Positions 4,959 to 10,857 of a stretch of 10,857 bases of DNA are shown piece by piece. The notes under the pieces are model-generated. The model was not told where the DNA came from and did not search any database. It worked only from the letters and a program-made list of their open reading frames with translations. The stretch covers positions 1 to 10,857 of the forward strand of contig JALUTC010000127.1 in assembly GCA_027058345.1 (NCBI GenBank), written 5' to 3'. The position numbers were made by a program, and so were the translations under genes. Numbering within the stretch: position 1 is the first letter of the stretch; every line of letters begins with the position of its first letter. Source of the stretch: an archaeon. GTDB lineage: Archaea; Hydrothermarchaeota; Hydrothermarchaeia; JALTZZ01; JALUTC01.

Positions 4959-6157
4959 GCACCAAATTTCTCCAACTTGTTTATTAAATTTAATAAATAG
5001 TTCATTAAGTCTAGCGCTCTTATCCTACCTATGTATCCCTTTGCACAGTCCCTTTCAGAAAACTTCTCAACATCATCCTTCCTAACTTCTGGCCCAACGA
5101 TTAACATGGGAACTTCATCTCCCGTATGATCCCTTACAGAACATGGAGTTGTGTGATCAGCCAATAGTACGAAGTAGTTATCCTCTATAAATTCAAAAAC
5201 AGGGTTAAGTGCTTTATCTATCTCTTCTATTATCCTTACCTTTCTCATAAAATCTCCATCGTGCCCTGCTTCATCCCCTTCCTTTATATTTAATAGTACG
5301 AAATCATACTCATTCAATAAATTCAAAGCCTGATTTATTCTATCTTCATATTTTTCCTCAGAATCTTCAACATGCATTCCAAGCAATCTTCCAACTCCCT
5401 TTATTATTGCTGTCTTTGCTATACATGCTCCTCTAATCCCATATTTTGATTGAAAACTTTCCACCCTCTTTATTTTACCAGCTCCTCTTACGAGAAGAAT
5501 GTTAGCCTTTGGCTTACCCTCATTCTCTCTCTTTATATTTTCAGGATGATTATTGAGCAATTCATAAACCTTCTTTGTAAATTCATTTATTATTCTAGCA
5601 GTTTTTCTGGAAGATTCATCATTTACTAAAGGAATGCATTCTCTAACTCTTTCACCAACTTTATGAGGATCTGTATCAGATACTTTCTCTCCTAAATTTT
5701 TACCTCTAAGAATAAGTACCCCTCTGTGTGAGAGAGAAGTTTTATAAATTATTTTGACATCATCTATCCTTCCTATACTATTTATAACATCGTCAAATAT
5801 ATATCCATTTTCTATCCTACCAGCTCTTCTATCCAATACTATCCAATCATTGTTAACCGTTGCAAAGTTTGTTCTGAAAGCAATATCTTCATCACCCAAT
5901 TCCAATCCAACACCTAATGCTTCGAGAGGCCCCCTGCCTGTATAATATTTATATGGGTCGTATCCAAGTATTGACAGGTGAGCAACATCACTTCCTGGTC
6001 TTATTCCAGGAGAAATTATATCCAAAATACCATTTATACCCATTTTTGACAATTCGTCGATATTTTTTTTCGAAGCATATTCCAATGGTGTTTTGTAACC
6101 AAGTTCTTTTATTGGTCTATCCGCAATACCATCTAAAACGAGCATGAATACTTTCAT
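4955..6157 (-). CDS. apgM: 2,3-bisphosphoglycerate-independent phosphoglycerate mutase, archaeal type
   Basis: ApgM interconverts 3- and 2-phosphoglycerate in glycolysis and gluconeogenesis, one step before enolase. The 400-residue length is normal for the archaeal ApgM branch of the alkaline-phosphatase superfamily. Visible motifs are MLVLDGIADRP with metal ligand Asp9, RPGSDVAHLSILGYDP (53-68) with the phosphoryl-accepting Ser56, YTGRGPLEALG (72-82), TDPHKVG (162-168), IKEGDEAGHDGD (291-302) and LLADHTTPC (331-339), with a following RDHTGDEVP that completes the metal site. It is transcribed divergently from the polyferredoxin gene. A TTTTAAATTT element sits about 27 bases upstream of the ATG, so the mRNA is probably leaderless. 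The 3' end overlaps the HemA-like gene by four bases. Confidence 0.95.
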   Translation of the reverse strand: MKVFMLVLDGIADRPIKELGYKTPLEYASKKNIDELSKMGINGILDIISPGIRPGSDVAHLSILGYDPYKYYTGRGPLEALGVGLELGDEDIAFRTNFATVNNDWIVLDRRAGRIENGYIFDDVINSIGRIDDVKIIYKTSLSHRGVLILRGKNLGEKVSDTDPHKVGERVRECIPLVNDESSRKTARIINEFTKKVYELLNNHPENIKRENEGKPKANILLVRGAGKIKRVESFQSKYGIRGACIAKTAIIKGVGRLLGMHVEDSEEKYEDRINQALNLLNEYDFVLLNIKEGDEAGHDGDFMRKVRIIEEIDKALNPVFEFIEDNYFVLLADHTTPCSVRDHTGDEVPMLIVGPEVRKDDVEKFSERDCAKGYIGRIRALDLMNYLLNLINKLEKFGA

Positions 6158-6180
6158 GATAATTCAAAAATTGTTCCAAA

Positions 6181-6190
6181 TTTTAAATTT
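6181..6190 (-). promoter_or_regulatory. Candidate TATA box for apgM
   Basis: On the minus strand AAATTTAAAA is centred about 27 bases before the apgM ATG, the spacing expected when transcription begins at or next to the start codon. No Shine-Dalgarno is present. The same AT-rich block is only about 17 bases from the polyferredoxin ATG on the other strand, too close for a normal TATA position, so I assign it to apgM. Confidence 0.42.
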
Positions 6191-6201
6191 TAATTATATT
6201 T

Positions 6202-7005
6202 ATGAATAATCAGGAAGAAGTAATTGTAAAAGAATATATTGAAGAAGAGGATGAATTTAGATTTAGTAGGAAATCACCATATGATGAAAGAAAGTTGGTT
6301 TATAAGTCAGACAGTTGTATTCTTTGTGAATTTTGTGTAAATACTTGTCCCACATTAGCTTTAAGTATAAATGTCAGGGCATCGTATATAAACGTTTTGA
6401 AATTAAAATTGAATCCAGAGCTATGCATATTATGTGGCTTATGTTATAACGTATGCATATTCAATTCAATGGAATTTTTTGTTAACAATAGCAAATCTGA
6501 TAGGATCATTAGATATAAAGGTAGGTTCGAATTTCATGAAGAAAGATGTTCAACGAGAGAAGATGGTAGCCTATGCAACGATTGTGAACTTGCATGTCCT
6601 AGAAATGCGATAAAGGCATATATTAAAAATGGTAAGAACACAATAGAAAGGGATGAAGGTAAATGCATATACTGTAGTAACTGCGAAAATTCCTGTCCGA
6701 GAAATGCAATCAAGGTTGAGAAGTTTTTAAAGGGAGAAATCGAATTTTTCGACGAAAAATGTCAAGCATGTGGTGCATGTATAAATGTATGCCCTACAAA
6801 TTCAATAAAGGTTTCGAAAAAGCTTGGAAAAAAATTAGAAATAAATGAAAAGACATGTATATATTGCAAGGCATGTATGAACGTATGCCCAGTAGATGCG
6901 ATAAAGGTTATAAGAAAGGAATTTATTGGTGAGATAGAAATTTTGAATGAAAACTCACCAAACATAAAATCCTTTATTGAAAGAGCAAAAAATATTATAG
7001 ATTAA
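6202..7005 (+). CDS. Polyferredoxin with six [4Fe-4S] clusters
   Basis: This is a cytoplasmic electron carrier with six four-cysteine motifs, and all 24 cysteines of the 267-residue protein fall in them. Cysteines are at 39/42/45/49, 75/78/81/85, 116/125/128/132, 155/158/161/165, 187/190/193/197 and 219/222/225/229. Five are plain Cx2Cx2Cx3C motifs. The third has an eight-residue insertion after its first Cys (CSTREDGSLC). Such proteins pass electrons between hydrogenase or heterodisulfide reductase modules and formylmethanofuran dehydrogenase; FwdF and MvhB are examples. The Ftr gene 1 kb downstream favours an FwdF-like role, though the protein is smaller than FwdF. The acidic first 35 residues hold no cysteines. 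No signal peptide or membrane helix is seen. The next gene follows after 25 bases, so they are probably cotranscribed. FwdF versus another polyferredoxin cannot be settled here. Confidence 0.88.
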   Translation: MNNQEEVIVKEYIEEEDEFRFSRKSPYDERKLVYKSDSCILCEFCVNTCPTLALSINVRASYINVLKLKLNPELCILCGLCYNVCIFNSMEFFVNNSKSDRIIRYKGRFEFHEERCSTREDGSLCNDCELACPRNAIKAYIKNGKNTIERDEGKCIYCSNCENSCPRNAIKVEKFLKGEIEFFDEKCQACGACINVCPTNSIKVSKKLGKKLEINEKTCIYCKACMNVCPVDAIKVIRKEFIGEIEILNENSPNIKSFIERAKNIID

Positions 7006-7030
7006 TTCTTAATTTTTTATATTATTTTTT

Positions 7031-7234
7031 ATGCCGAAAAAGTATAAGAAAAAGTTACCTAAGCCTAAAAGTGAAGCCGAGAAATTATGGGACAAAATAA
7101 AATATTCTTTTCCAGACTGTCAAGGTACATATCCAGAATGTCCTAATGAAGAAATTGATGTCTCAAATCCTCCAATAGAATGTAAAACATGTCCAGTATA
7201 TTTCGAATATAAAAAGAAAAAGGGTATATTATGA
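7031..7234 (+). CDS. Small basic four-cysteine protein, unknown function
   Basis: I do not recognise this 67-residue protein. The first 16 residues are very basic and rich in Lys and Pro (PKKYKKKLPKPK). A short helix follows, then a compact cysteine region: Cys30, Cys37, Cys51 and Cys54 in the pattern Cx6C...Cx2C, with prolines around them (YPECPNE, NPPIECKTCPVY). The C-terminus is again lysine-rich. Four cysteines spaced like this could hold one zinc ion or one iron-sulfur cluster. Its stop overlaps the start of the GXGXG gene (ATGA), so the two are translationally coupled, which suggests the products work together. It might be a small metal-binding accessory of the C1 module. No Shine-Dalgarno lies before its ATG, so it may depend on the upstream polyferredoxin transcript or be leaderless. 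Confidence 0.8.
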   Translation: MPKKYKKKLPKPKSEAEKLWDKIKYSFPDCQGTYPECPNEEIDVSNPPIECKTCPVYFEYKKKKGIL

Positions 7235-7956
7235 TAATAATAGATGCAAAGAATAAAAAGCATAAGGAATTGAATGAGGAGATAGAAAAATATTTAAACA
7301 ATGGTTATAAGAGAATAAAACTTATAAATGTTAATGGTCAACGCTACATATTTGCTGGAGTAAAAGGAGACTATTATCTAGAAATAGAAGGTGTTGCAGG
7401 AGATGATTTAGGAGCATTCATGGATGGTCCAACAATTGTTGTTAAAGGAAACTGTCAAGATGCTGCTGGAAATACAATGAACTATGGAAAGATAATAATT
7501 CATGGAGATGCAAGAGATGTAATTGGATATGCTATGAGAGGTGGATGCATTTATATTAATGGAGACGTCGGCTATAGAGTAGGGATTCATATGAAAGAAT
7601 ATAAGGAGAAAAGACCATTGATTATCGTCGCTAATACTGCTGGAGATTTTCTAGGCGAATATATGGCCGGCGGAATATTAATAGTCCTAAGACTTAAAGG
7701 AAATTATATAGGAGATTTCATTGCAACAGGTATACATGGCGGCCGAATATATATAAGGGGATATGTTGATGAAGATAAATTAGGATATGGAGCAAAGATT
7801 GAAGAATTTAAGGATGAAGATGTCGAATTTTTAAGGAATAAACTTGAAGAGTTTTGCAAAATATTTGGATATGATTTGGACAAAATTTTAAGAAAGGATT
7901 TTACAAAAATCGTTCCAATATCTCATAGACCATATGGAAAATTGTATACGGAATAA
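7231..7956 (+). CDS. Stand-alone GXGXG beta-helix protein (glutamate synthase domain 3 / FwdC-like)
   Basis: The 241-residue protein is one GXGXG domain, a right-handed beta-helix of repeated turns: GDDLGAFMDGP (57-67), GNCQDAAGNTMNYGK (73-87), GDARDVIGYAMRGG (92-105), GDVGYRVGIHMKEY (111-124), GDFLGEYMAGG (138-148) and GDFIATGIHGG (161-171). The fold is shared by glutamate synthase domain 3 (GltB3), formylmethanofuran dehydrogenase subunit C (FwdC) and FhcC. The opening AKNKKHKELNEEIEK, the MDGPTIVVKGN turn, and the VGIHMKEY with RPL that follows match the separate archaeal GltB3 proteins better than FwdC. No GltB1 or GltB2 gene is nearby. The gene lies between a four-cysteine protein, with which it overlaps, and ftr, eight bases away, so a role beside Ftr is possible. 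The fold is sure; the function is not. Confidence 0.88.
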   Translation: MIIIDAKNKKHKELNEEIEKYLNNGYKRIKLINVNGQRYIFAGVKGDYYLEIEGVAGDDLGAFMDGPTIVVKGNCQDAAGNTMNYGKIIIHGDARDVIGYAMRGGCIYINGDVGYRVGIHMKEYKEKRPLIIVANTAGDFLGEYMAGGILIVLRLKGNYIGDFIATGIHGGRIYIRGYVDEDKLGYGAKIEEFKDEDVEFLRNKLEEFCKIFGYDLDKILRKDFTKIVPISHRPYGKLYTE

Positions 7957-7964
7957 ATAATATT

Positions 7965-8849
7965 ATGAAGATAAATGGTGTTGAAATAGAAGATACATTT
8001 GCAGAAGCATTCAATCTATATTTTGCAAGAATATTAATAACTGGAATAACAAAGAGATACGCCTATGAAGCTGCAAGAGAAGCTACAGGATATGGAACAT
8101 CTCTGATAGGATGTACCGCAGAAGCTGGAATAGAAAAATATTTAAGTACGAATGAGACATTTGATGGTAGGCATGGATATGTTATACAAATATATACAAG
8201 TAAGAAGAATATAGAGAAGGAATTAATAAATAGGATTGGTCAATGCATATTAACAGCACCTGGTACTAGAGTATTCAATTATTTAAATTCTGAGGAAAAG
8301 GTTCAAGCAGGATATAAGCTTAAATATTTTGGTGACGGATATGAAAAAGAGGTTGAAATTTTTGGAAGAAAGTGTATATCCATACCGATAATGTTTGGAG
8401 AATTCATTGTCGAAAAGGAGTTTGGGATAAAGAAAGGAGTTGCTGGTGGAAACTTTATTATAATAGCGAGGTCACAATCCTCTGCATTGCTTGCTGGTGA
8501 GGTTGCAGTTGAAGCAATAAAAAATGTTGAAGGAGTAATAACACCGTTTCCATCTGGATTATGTGCCTCTGGATCTAAGGTTGGTTCTAGATATAAATTT
8601 TTAAAGGCATCGACGAATGAAAAGTATTGTCCAACATTAAAGGATATAATACCAGATTCAAAGGTTAAAGATGCGAATGCTGCAATAGAAATAGTTATAA
8701 ATGGAATGGATATAGAATCCGTTAAAAAGGCAATGAAGGTAGGGATAATTGCTGCAACAAAGGTGGATGGTGTTATAAGGATTTCTGCTGGAAATTATGA
8801 AGGAAAATTAGGGAATATAAAGATAAGTTTACATGAACTTTTTGAATAA
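7965..8849 (+). CDS. ftr: Formylmethanofuran:tetrahydromethanopterin formyltransferase
   Basis: Ftr moves the formyl group from formylmethanofuran to tetrahydromethanopterin (or reverses this) in the cytoplasm. It is the second step of CO2 reduction in methanogenesis and is used in reverse in archaeal C1 oxidation. The 294-residue length is normal. The N-terminus MKINGVEIEDTFAEAF is nearly the family consensus. Other matching segments are EATGYGTSLIGC, then AEAGIE, NRIGQCILTAPGT, KYFGDGYEKE, GEFIVEKEFGI, KGVAGGNFIIIARSQ, TPFPSGLCASGSKVGS, the ASTNEKYCPTLKD segment and the C-terminal ISAGNYEGKLGNIKISLHEL. No truncation is seen. It follows the GXGXG gene by eight bases, so they form one operon. 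Its 3' end overlaps the prenyltransferase gene on the other strand by 21 bases. Confidence 0.96.
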   Translation: MKINGVEIEDTFAEAFNLYFARILITGITKRYAYEAAREATGYGTSLIGCTAEAGIEKYLSTNETFDGRHGYVIQIYTSKKNIEKELINRIGQCILTAPGTRVFNYLNSEEKVQAGYKLKYFGDGYEKEVEIFGRKCISIPIMFGEFIVEKEFGIKKGVAGGNFIIIARSQSSALLAGEVAVEAIKNVEGVITPFPSGLCASGSKVGSRYKFLKASTNEKYCPTLKDIIPDSKVKDANAAIEIVINGMDIESVKKAMKVGIIAATKVDGVIRISAGNYEGKLGNIKISLHELFE

Positions 8850-9686
8850 TATTTCAAAAATAGGAAACACAAAAAATACAATTATTATTATATTTAAAAT
8901 TTTAATAAAAATTCTTGCATAATATATTTCTTGAACCTTATATATTTTGTACATTAAAATACTGGATATAATATAAATGAAGGATAAAGTGAAGATTGTT
9001 AAATATGCTTGTATGATTTTTAAAAACATTACTGACACTATTAAAAGCAAAGGGAGTAAAAGTGATGAAAATAGTAATGATTTTCTGATTCCGAATTTTG
9101 TAGGAAATGATGGAATATTTGCTCTGCTATAATCCTCGATATAATATAGTGAGATGAAATTTATGTGTAAAATCGACCAAATATATACGAATGAAAATAG
9201 GAGTATGCCATTAAATGTTATCTCCGAATAATAAGCGACGGAACCTCCAAGTGGAAGTAAACCTCCTGCAATGCTACCTAAAATTATTCCAAAGAGTGTT
9301 CTTCTCTTTAATAACAGAGAATAAACGAAAACATTTATTAGATATCCTACTAAAGCAAAAATTGGAATGAAAATATTTATTTCAAATCCTAAAATAATGG
9401 ATAGCAATAATAATAAGATTGAGATTTTTTTTGCACTGCTTATACTAAACCTTCCTTTAACGAGTGGCCTATTTCTTGTACGGAACATCAATTTATCTAT
9501 GTCGACATCGATAATCATGTTAGCAATCGTAGCCGATGAAACTGCTAGAAATGTTGTTAAAAATAGCAGTATGAGAATTTTTGGTTCGATATTTAATTCG
9601 GAACATATTAGGTAGGAGAATATTGATGAAAAAACAAGCATCAATGTTTGCTTCAATTTTATTAGTTCGAGAAATTCCCTAATCAT
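8829..9686 (-). CDS. UbiA-family prenyltransferase, heme o synthase (CtaB)-like
   Basis: UbiA enzymes are integral membrane proteins that attach an isoprenoid chain to a ring or lipid acceptor using Mg-bound diphosphate. The 285-residue protein is very hydrophobic, with about eight or nine membrane helices. The first Asp motif is N56-MII-D60-VDI-D64, followed by KLMFRTRNRPLV. The second, at 184-189, reads EDYSRA and continues IPSFPTKFG. Both, with YSLLLKRRT and the glycine-rich GSIAGGLLPLGG, are closer to protoheme farnesyltransferase (CtaB) than to the archaeal lipid enzyme DGGGP synthase. A heme o role would be unusual beside anaerobic C1 genes, so another acceptor is possible. The start shares a base with the methyltransferase stop (TAATG). 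The 3' end overlaps ftr. Confidence 0.82.
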   Translation of the reverse strand: MIREFLELIKLKQTLMLVFSSIFSYLICSELNIEPKILILLFLTTFLAVSSATIANMIIDVDIDKLMFRTRNRPLVKGRFSISSAKKISILLLLLSIILGFEINIFIPIFALVGYLINVFVYSLLLKRRTLFGIILGSIAGGLLPLGGSVAYYSEITFNGILLFSFVYIWSILHINFISLYYIEDYSRANIPSFPTKFGIRKSLLFSSLLLPLLLIVSVMFLKIIQAYLTIFTLSFIYIISSILMYKIYKVQEIYYARIFIKILNIIIIVFFVFPIFEILFKKFM

Positions 9687-10609
9687 TAATCATTTTTAAT
9701 TATTTTAGCAACAAAAAAAGCCTCCGTATCATTATCCTGTGGATGTATTCTCAAGCATTTTTTTATGCTATTGTCGTAACTTTTATCCTTATACTTTAAT
9801 ATTGGATTCCTCCTCTTTATAGGCAATTTAATATCAAGGATTTCCGCATTTGTTTCTCTTAATAGAAAATCGATGACCTCTTCGTTTTCTTCAGGCTCTG
9901 TTGTACATGTAGAATAGACGAGAATTCCTCCAGGTTTTAACGCTTTATATGCAGCGAGAATTAATTCCTTTTGAAGTTTTGAATAATATTTAACCATTCT
10001 ATAATTCCATTCCTTTAAATGTCTATAATTTTTTCTAATCATTCCAACATTTGAACACGGAGCATCCAATAAAACTTTATCGAATCTATTTTCATATTTT
10101 GAAAATTTCCTACCATCCATTATTGTTACCTTTGCAATCGTAACACCCATTCTTTGAAGATTGGAAATCAATATATATGCACGATCGCGTCTAACATCAT
10201 TTGCAACGAGATATCCCTCATTCCTCATATACATTGCTATCTGCGTAGCCTTAGCTCCAGGGGCGGCCGCCATGTCTAATACTTTTTCTCCAGGTTTTGG
10301 TTCAAGAACTATTGGTGGTATCATGGATGCTGCTTCTTGTATAAAGAAGTATCCGAGATTATGTTCAATTGTATTTCCTACCTCTTTATTTATGAAAAAT
10401 CCTTCCTTACACCAAGGGATTTGTTCTAAAGTATATTTTTCTTCCAAATATTCCTTAAATTTATGCAAATCAACCTTTAAAGTATTTATTCTTATACTGA
10501 TTCTAATTGGTTTATTTAAGTATTCGAAGAATTCCCTACTGTTATCTATTTCTTCGTAATGTTCTACAAATTTTGGATTTATTTGTCTAATATATTCCTT
10601 TGCATCCAC
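9686..10609 (-). CDS. RNA cytosine-C5 methyltransferase (NOL1/NOP2/Sun family)
   Basis: This enzyme uses S-adenosylmethionine to methylate carbon 5 of a cytosine in tRNA or rRNA. The 307-residue protein has an N-terminal RNA-contact region (about 1-95, with IRISIRINTLK at 35-45 and FFIQEAASMIPP at 88-99). The Rossmann methyltransferase domain follows. The SAM-binding motif is DMAAAPGAKATQ (112-123). Motif IV is DAPCS with Cys185, which helps release the product. Motif VI is STCT with Cys235, the nucleophile, followed by EPEENEEV. Both cysteines of the two-cysteine mechanism are intact. Motif IV reads CSNVG where CSG.G is more usual. The archaeal relatives I know act on tRNA, but the target cannot be read from sequence. 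It is first in an operon with the prenyltransferase. Confidence 0.93.
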   Translation of the reverse strand: MDAKEYIRQINPKFVEHYEEIDNSREFFEYLNKPIRISIRINTLKVDLHKFKEYLEEKYTLEQIPWCKEGFFINKEVGNTIEHNLGYFFIQEAASMIPPIVLEPKPGEKVLDMAAAPGAKATQIAMYMRNEGYLVANDVRRDRAYILISNLQRMGVTIAKVTIMDGRKFSKYENRFDKVLLDAPCSNVGMIRKNYRHLKEWNYRMVKYYSKLQKELILAAYKALKPGGILVYSTCTTEPEENEEVIDFLLRETNAEILDIKLPIKRRNPILKYKDKSYDNSIKKCLRIHPQDNDTEAFFVAKIIKND

Positions 10610-10640
10610 ATTTTATTTATTTGCTTTTTAATTTATTACC

Positions 10641-10650
10641 TATATTTAAA
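10641..10650 (-). promoter_or_regulatory. Candidate TATA box for the methyltransferase operon
   Basis: On the minus strand this reads TTTAAATATA, a good archaeal TATA box, centred about 36 bases upstream of the methyltransferase ATG at 10609. It predicts a leader of roughly ten bases. It is too close to the divergent plus-strand ATG (10661) to serve that gene, which may instead use the TTTTTAATTT stretch near 10625-10634. Confidence 0.48.
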
Positions 10651-10660
10651 GGTGATAGCA

Positions 10661-10857
10661 ATGATTGTTAAGTATGTTGACGACAATGATTTATACAACA
10701 TGTATCTAAGAATCGAAGAGGAAGAGGATATTGAAGAAGAATTTGAAGAGGAGGAGTGGGAAGAAGAGGAAGAAGAGTGGGAAGAGCCTGAGGAAGAGGA
10801 ATGGGAAGAAGAAGAGGAAGAATTTGAAGAAGAAGAAGAATGGGAGGAAGAAGAGGA
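10661..10857 (+). CDS. Extremely acidic Glu/Trp-rich protein (5' part only)
   Basis: An open frame begins at ATG 10661, with a GGTGAT Shine-Dalgarno at 10651-10656, and runs 65 codons to the window edge without a stop. The first 18 residues are mixed (MIVKYVDDNDLYNMYLRI). From residue 19 the protein is almost entirely glutamate, broken only by one Asp, one Ile, one Pro43 and aromatic residues at 28, 33, 40, 48, 55 and 61 (Phe, Trp, Trp, Trp, Phe, Trp). The aromatics recur every five to eight residues, close to a heptad, so the chain could be a long acidic helix with an aromatic stripe. Codons alternate GAA and GAG freely, so this is not a simple DNA repeat. I cannot assign a function. The shine-dalgarno and usual start support a real gene. 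Confidence 0.68.
   Translation, partial: MIVKYVDDNDLYNMYLRIEEEEDIEEEFEEEEWEEEEEEWEEPEEEEWEEEEEEFEEEEEWEEEE

Noticed and set aside
5754..6147. Two short plus-strand frames opposite apgM
   Set aside because: They overlap conserved ApgM motifs on the other strand and have no protein-like features or start signals.
7006..7030. T-rich stretch as a transcription terminator after the polyferredoxin gene
   Set aside because: Such T runs are common across this AT-rich window, and the close spacing of the next gene fits co-transcription equally well. RNA 3'-end data would be needed.
9062..9125. Possible second C/D guide RNA on the plus strand (GTGATGA at 9062-9068 and a CTGA near 9085)
   Set aside because: The spacing is wrong for a 12-nt guide, the second C-like box is imperfect, no final D box follows, and it lies inside the prenyltransferase gene on the other strand.
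10161..10559. 132-codon open frame opposite the methyltransferase gene
   Set aside because: The minus-strand frame carries all catalytic motifs of the Sun family; the plus-strand frame is its shadow.
10700..10857. GAA/GAG-rich DNA as a simple microsatellite or assembly artefact
   Set aside because: The GAA/GAG choice is irregular, TGG and TTT codons recur in frame, and a normal start with a Shine-Dalgarno precedes it, so a coding explanation fits better.

Overview
The window is a dense, AT-rich stretch of an archaeal chromosome. Four things point to an archaeon: the order rpl18e-rpl13-rps9-rpoN-rpoK-eno, an archaeal-type phosphoglycerate mutase (ApgM), a free-standing Bud32 kinase, and a tetrahydromethanopterin formyltransferase (Ftr). 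Leaders are short or absent, arginine is mostly AGA/AGG, and the structured RNAs are GC-rich although their surroundings are AT-rich, which suggests a thermophile. Ftr means the organism uses methanopterin-type C1 carriers, as methanogens, Archaeoglobi and relatives do. I cannot name the lineage.

Left part (1-3412). The window opens in the last codons of a plus-strand gene ending in a membrane anchor. Next comes a complete box C/D guide RNA with two 12-nt guides, then an unrecognised 117-residue protein. Facing these is a minus-strand informational operon, in transcription order rpl18e, rpl13, rps9, rpoN, tRNA-Pro(GGG), rpoK, eno. Both RNA genes share bases with neighbouring coding sequence: the guide RNA's C box contains a stop codon, and the tRNA's first ten bases are the last codons of rpoN.

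Middle (3413-6201). A divergent promoter region separates the ribosomal operon from bud32. A gene overlapping bud32 encodes a distant glutamyl-tRNA reductase (HemA) relative whose catalytic cysteine is replaced by alanine. It converges, with overlapping stop codons, on apgM. ApgM and enolase catalyse consecutive glycolytic steps.

Right part (6202-10857). A plus-strand cluster encodes a six-cluster polyferredoxin, a small four-cysteine protein, a GXGXG beta-helix protein and Ftr. It resembles part of a formylmethanofuran module, but the GXGXG protein looks more like glutamate synthase domain 3 than FwdC. Ftr overlaps tail-to-tail with a minus-strand pair encoding a UbiA/CtaB-type prenyltransferase and an RNA m5C methyltransferase. 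The window ends inside a gene for an extremely acidic protein made almost only of Glu with evenly spaced Trp and Phe. No insertion sequence, CRISPR array or gene-free stretch over 300 bases is visible.
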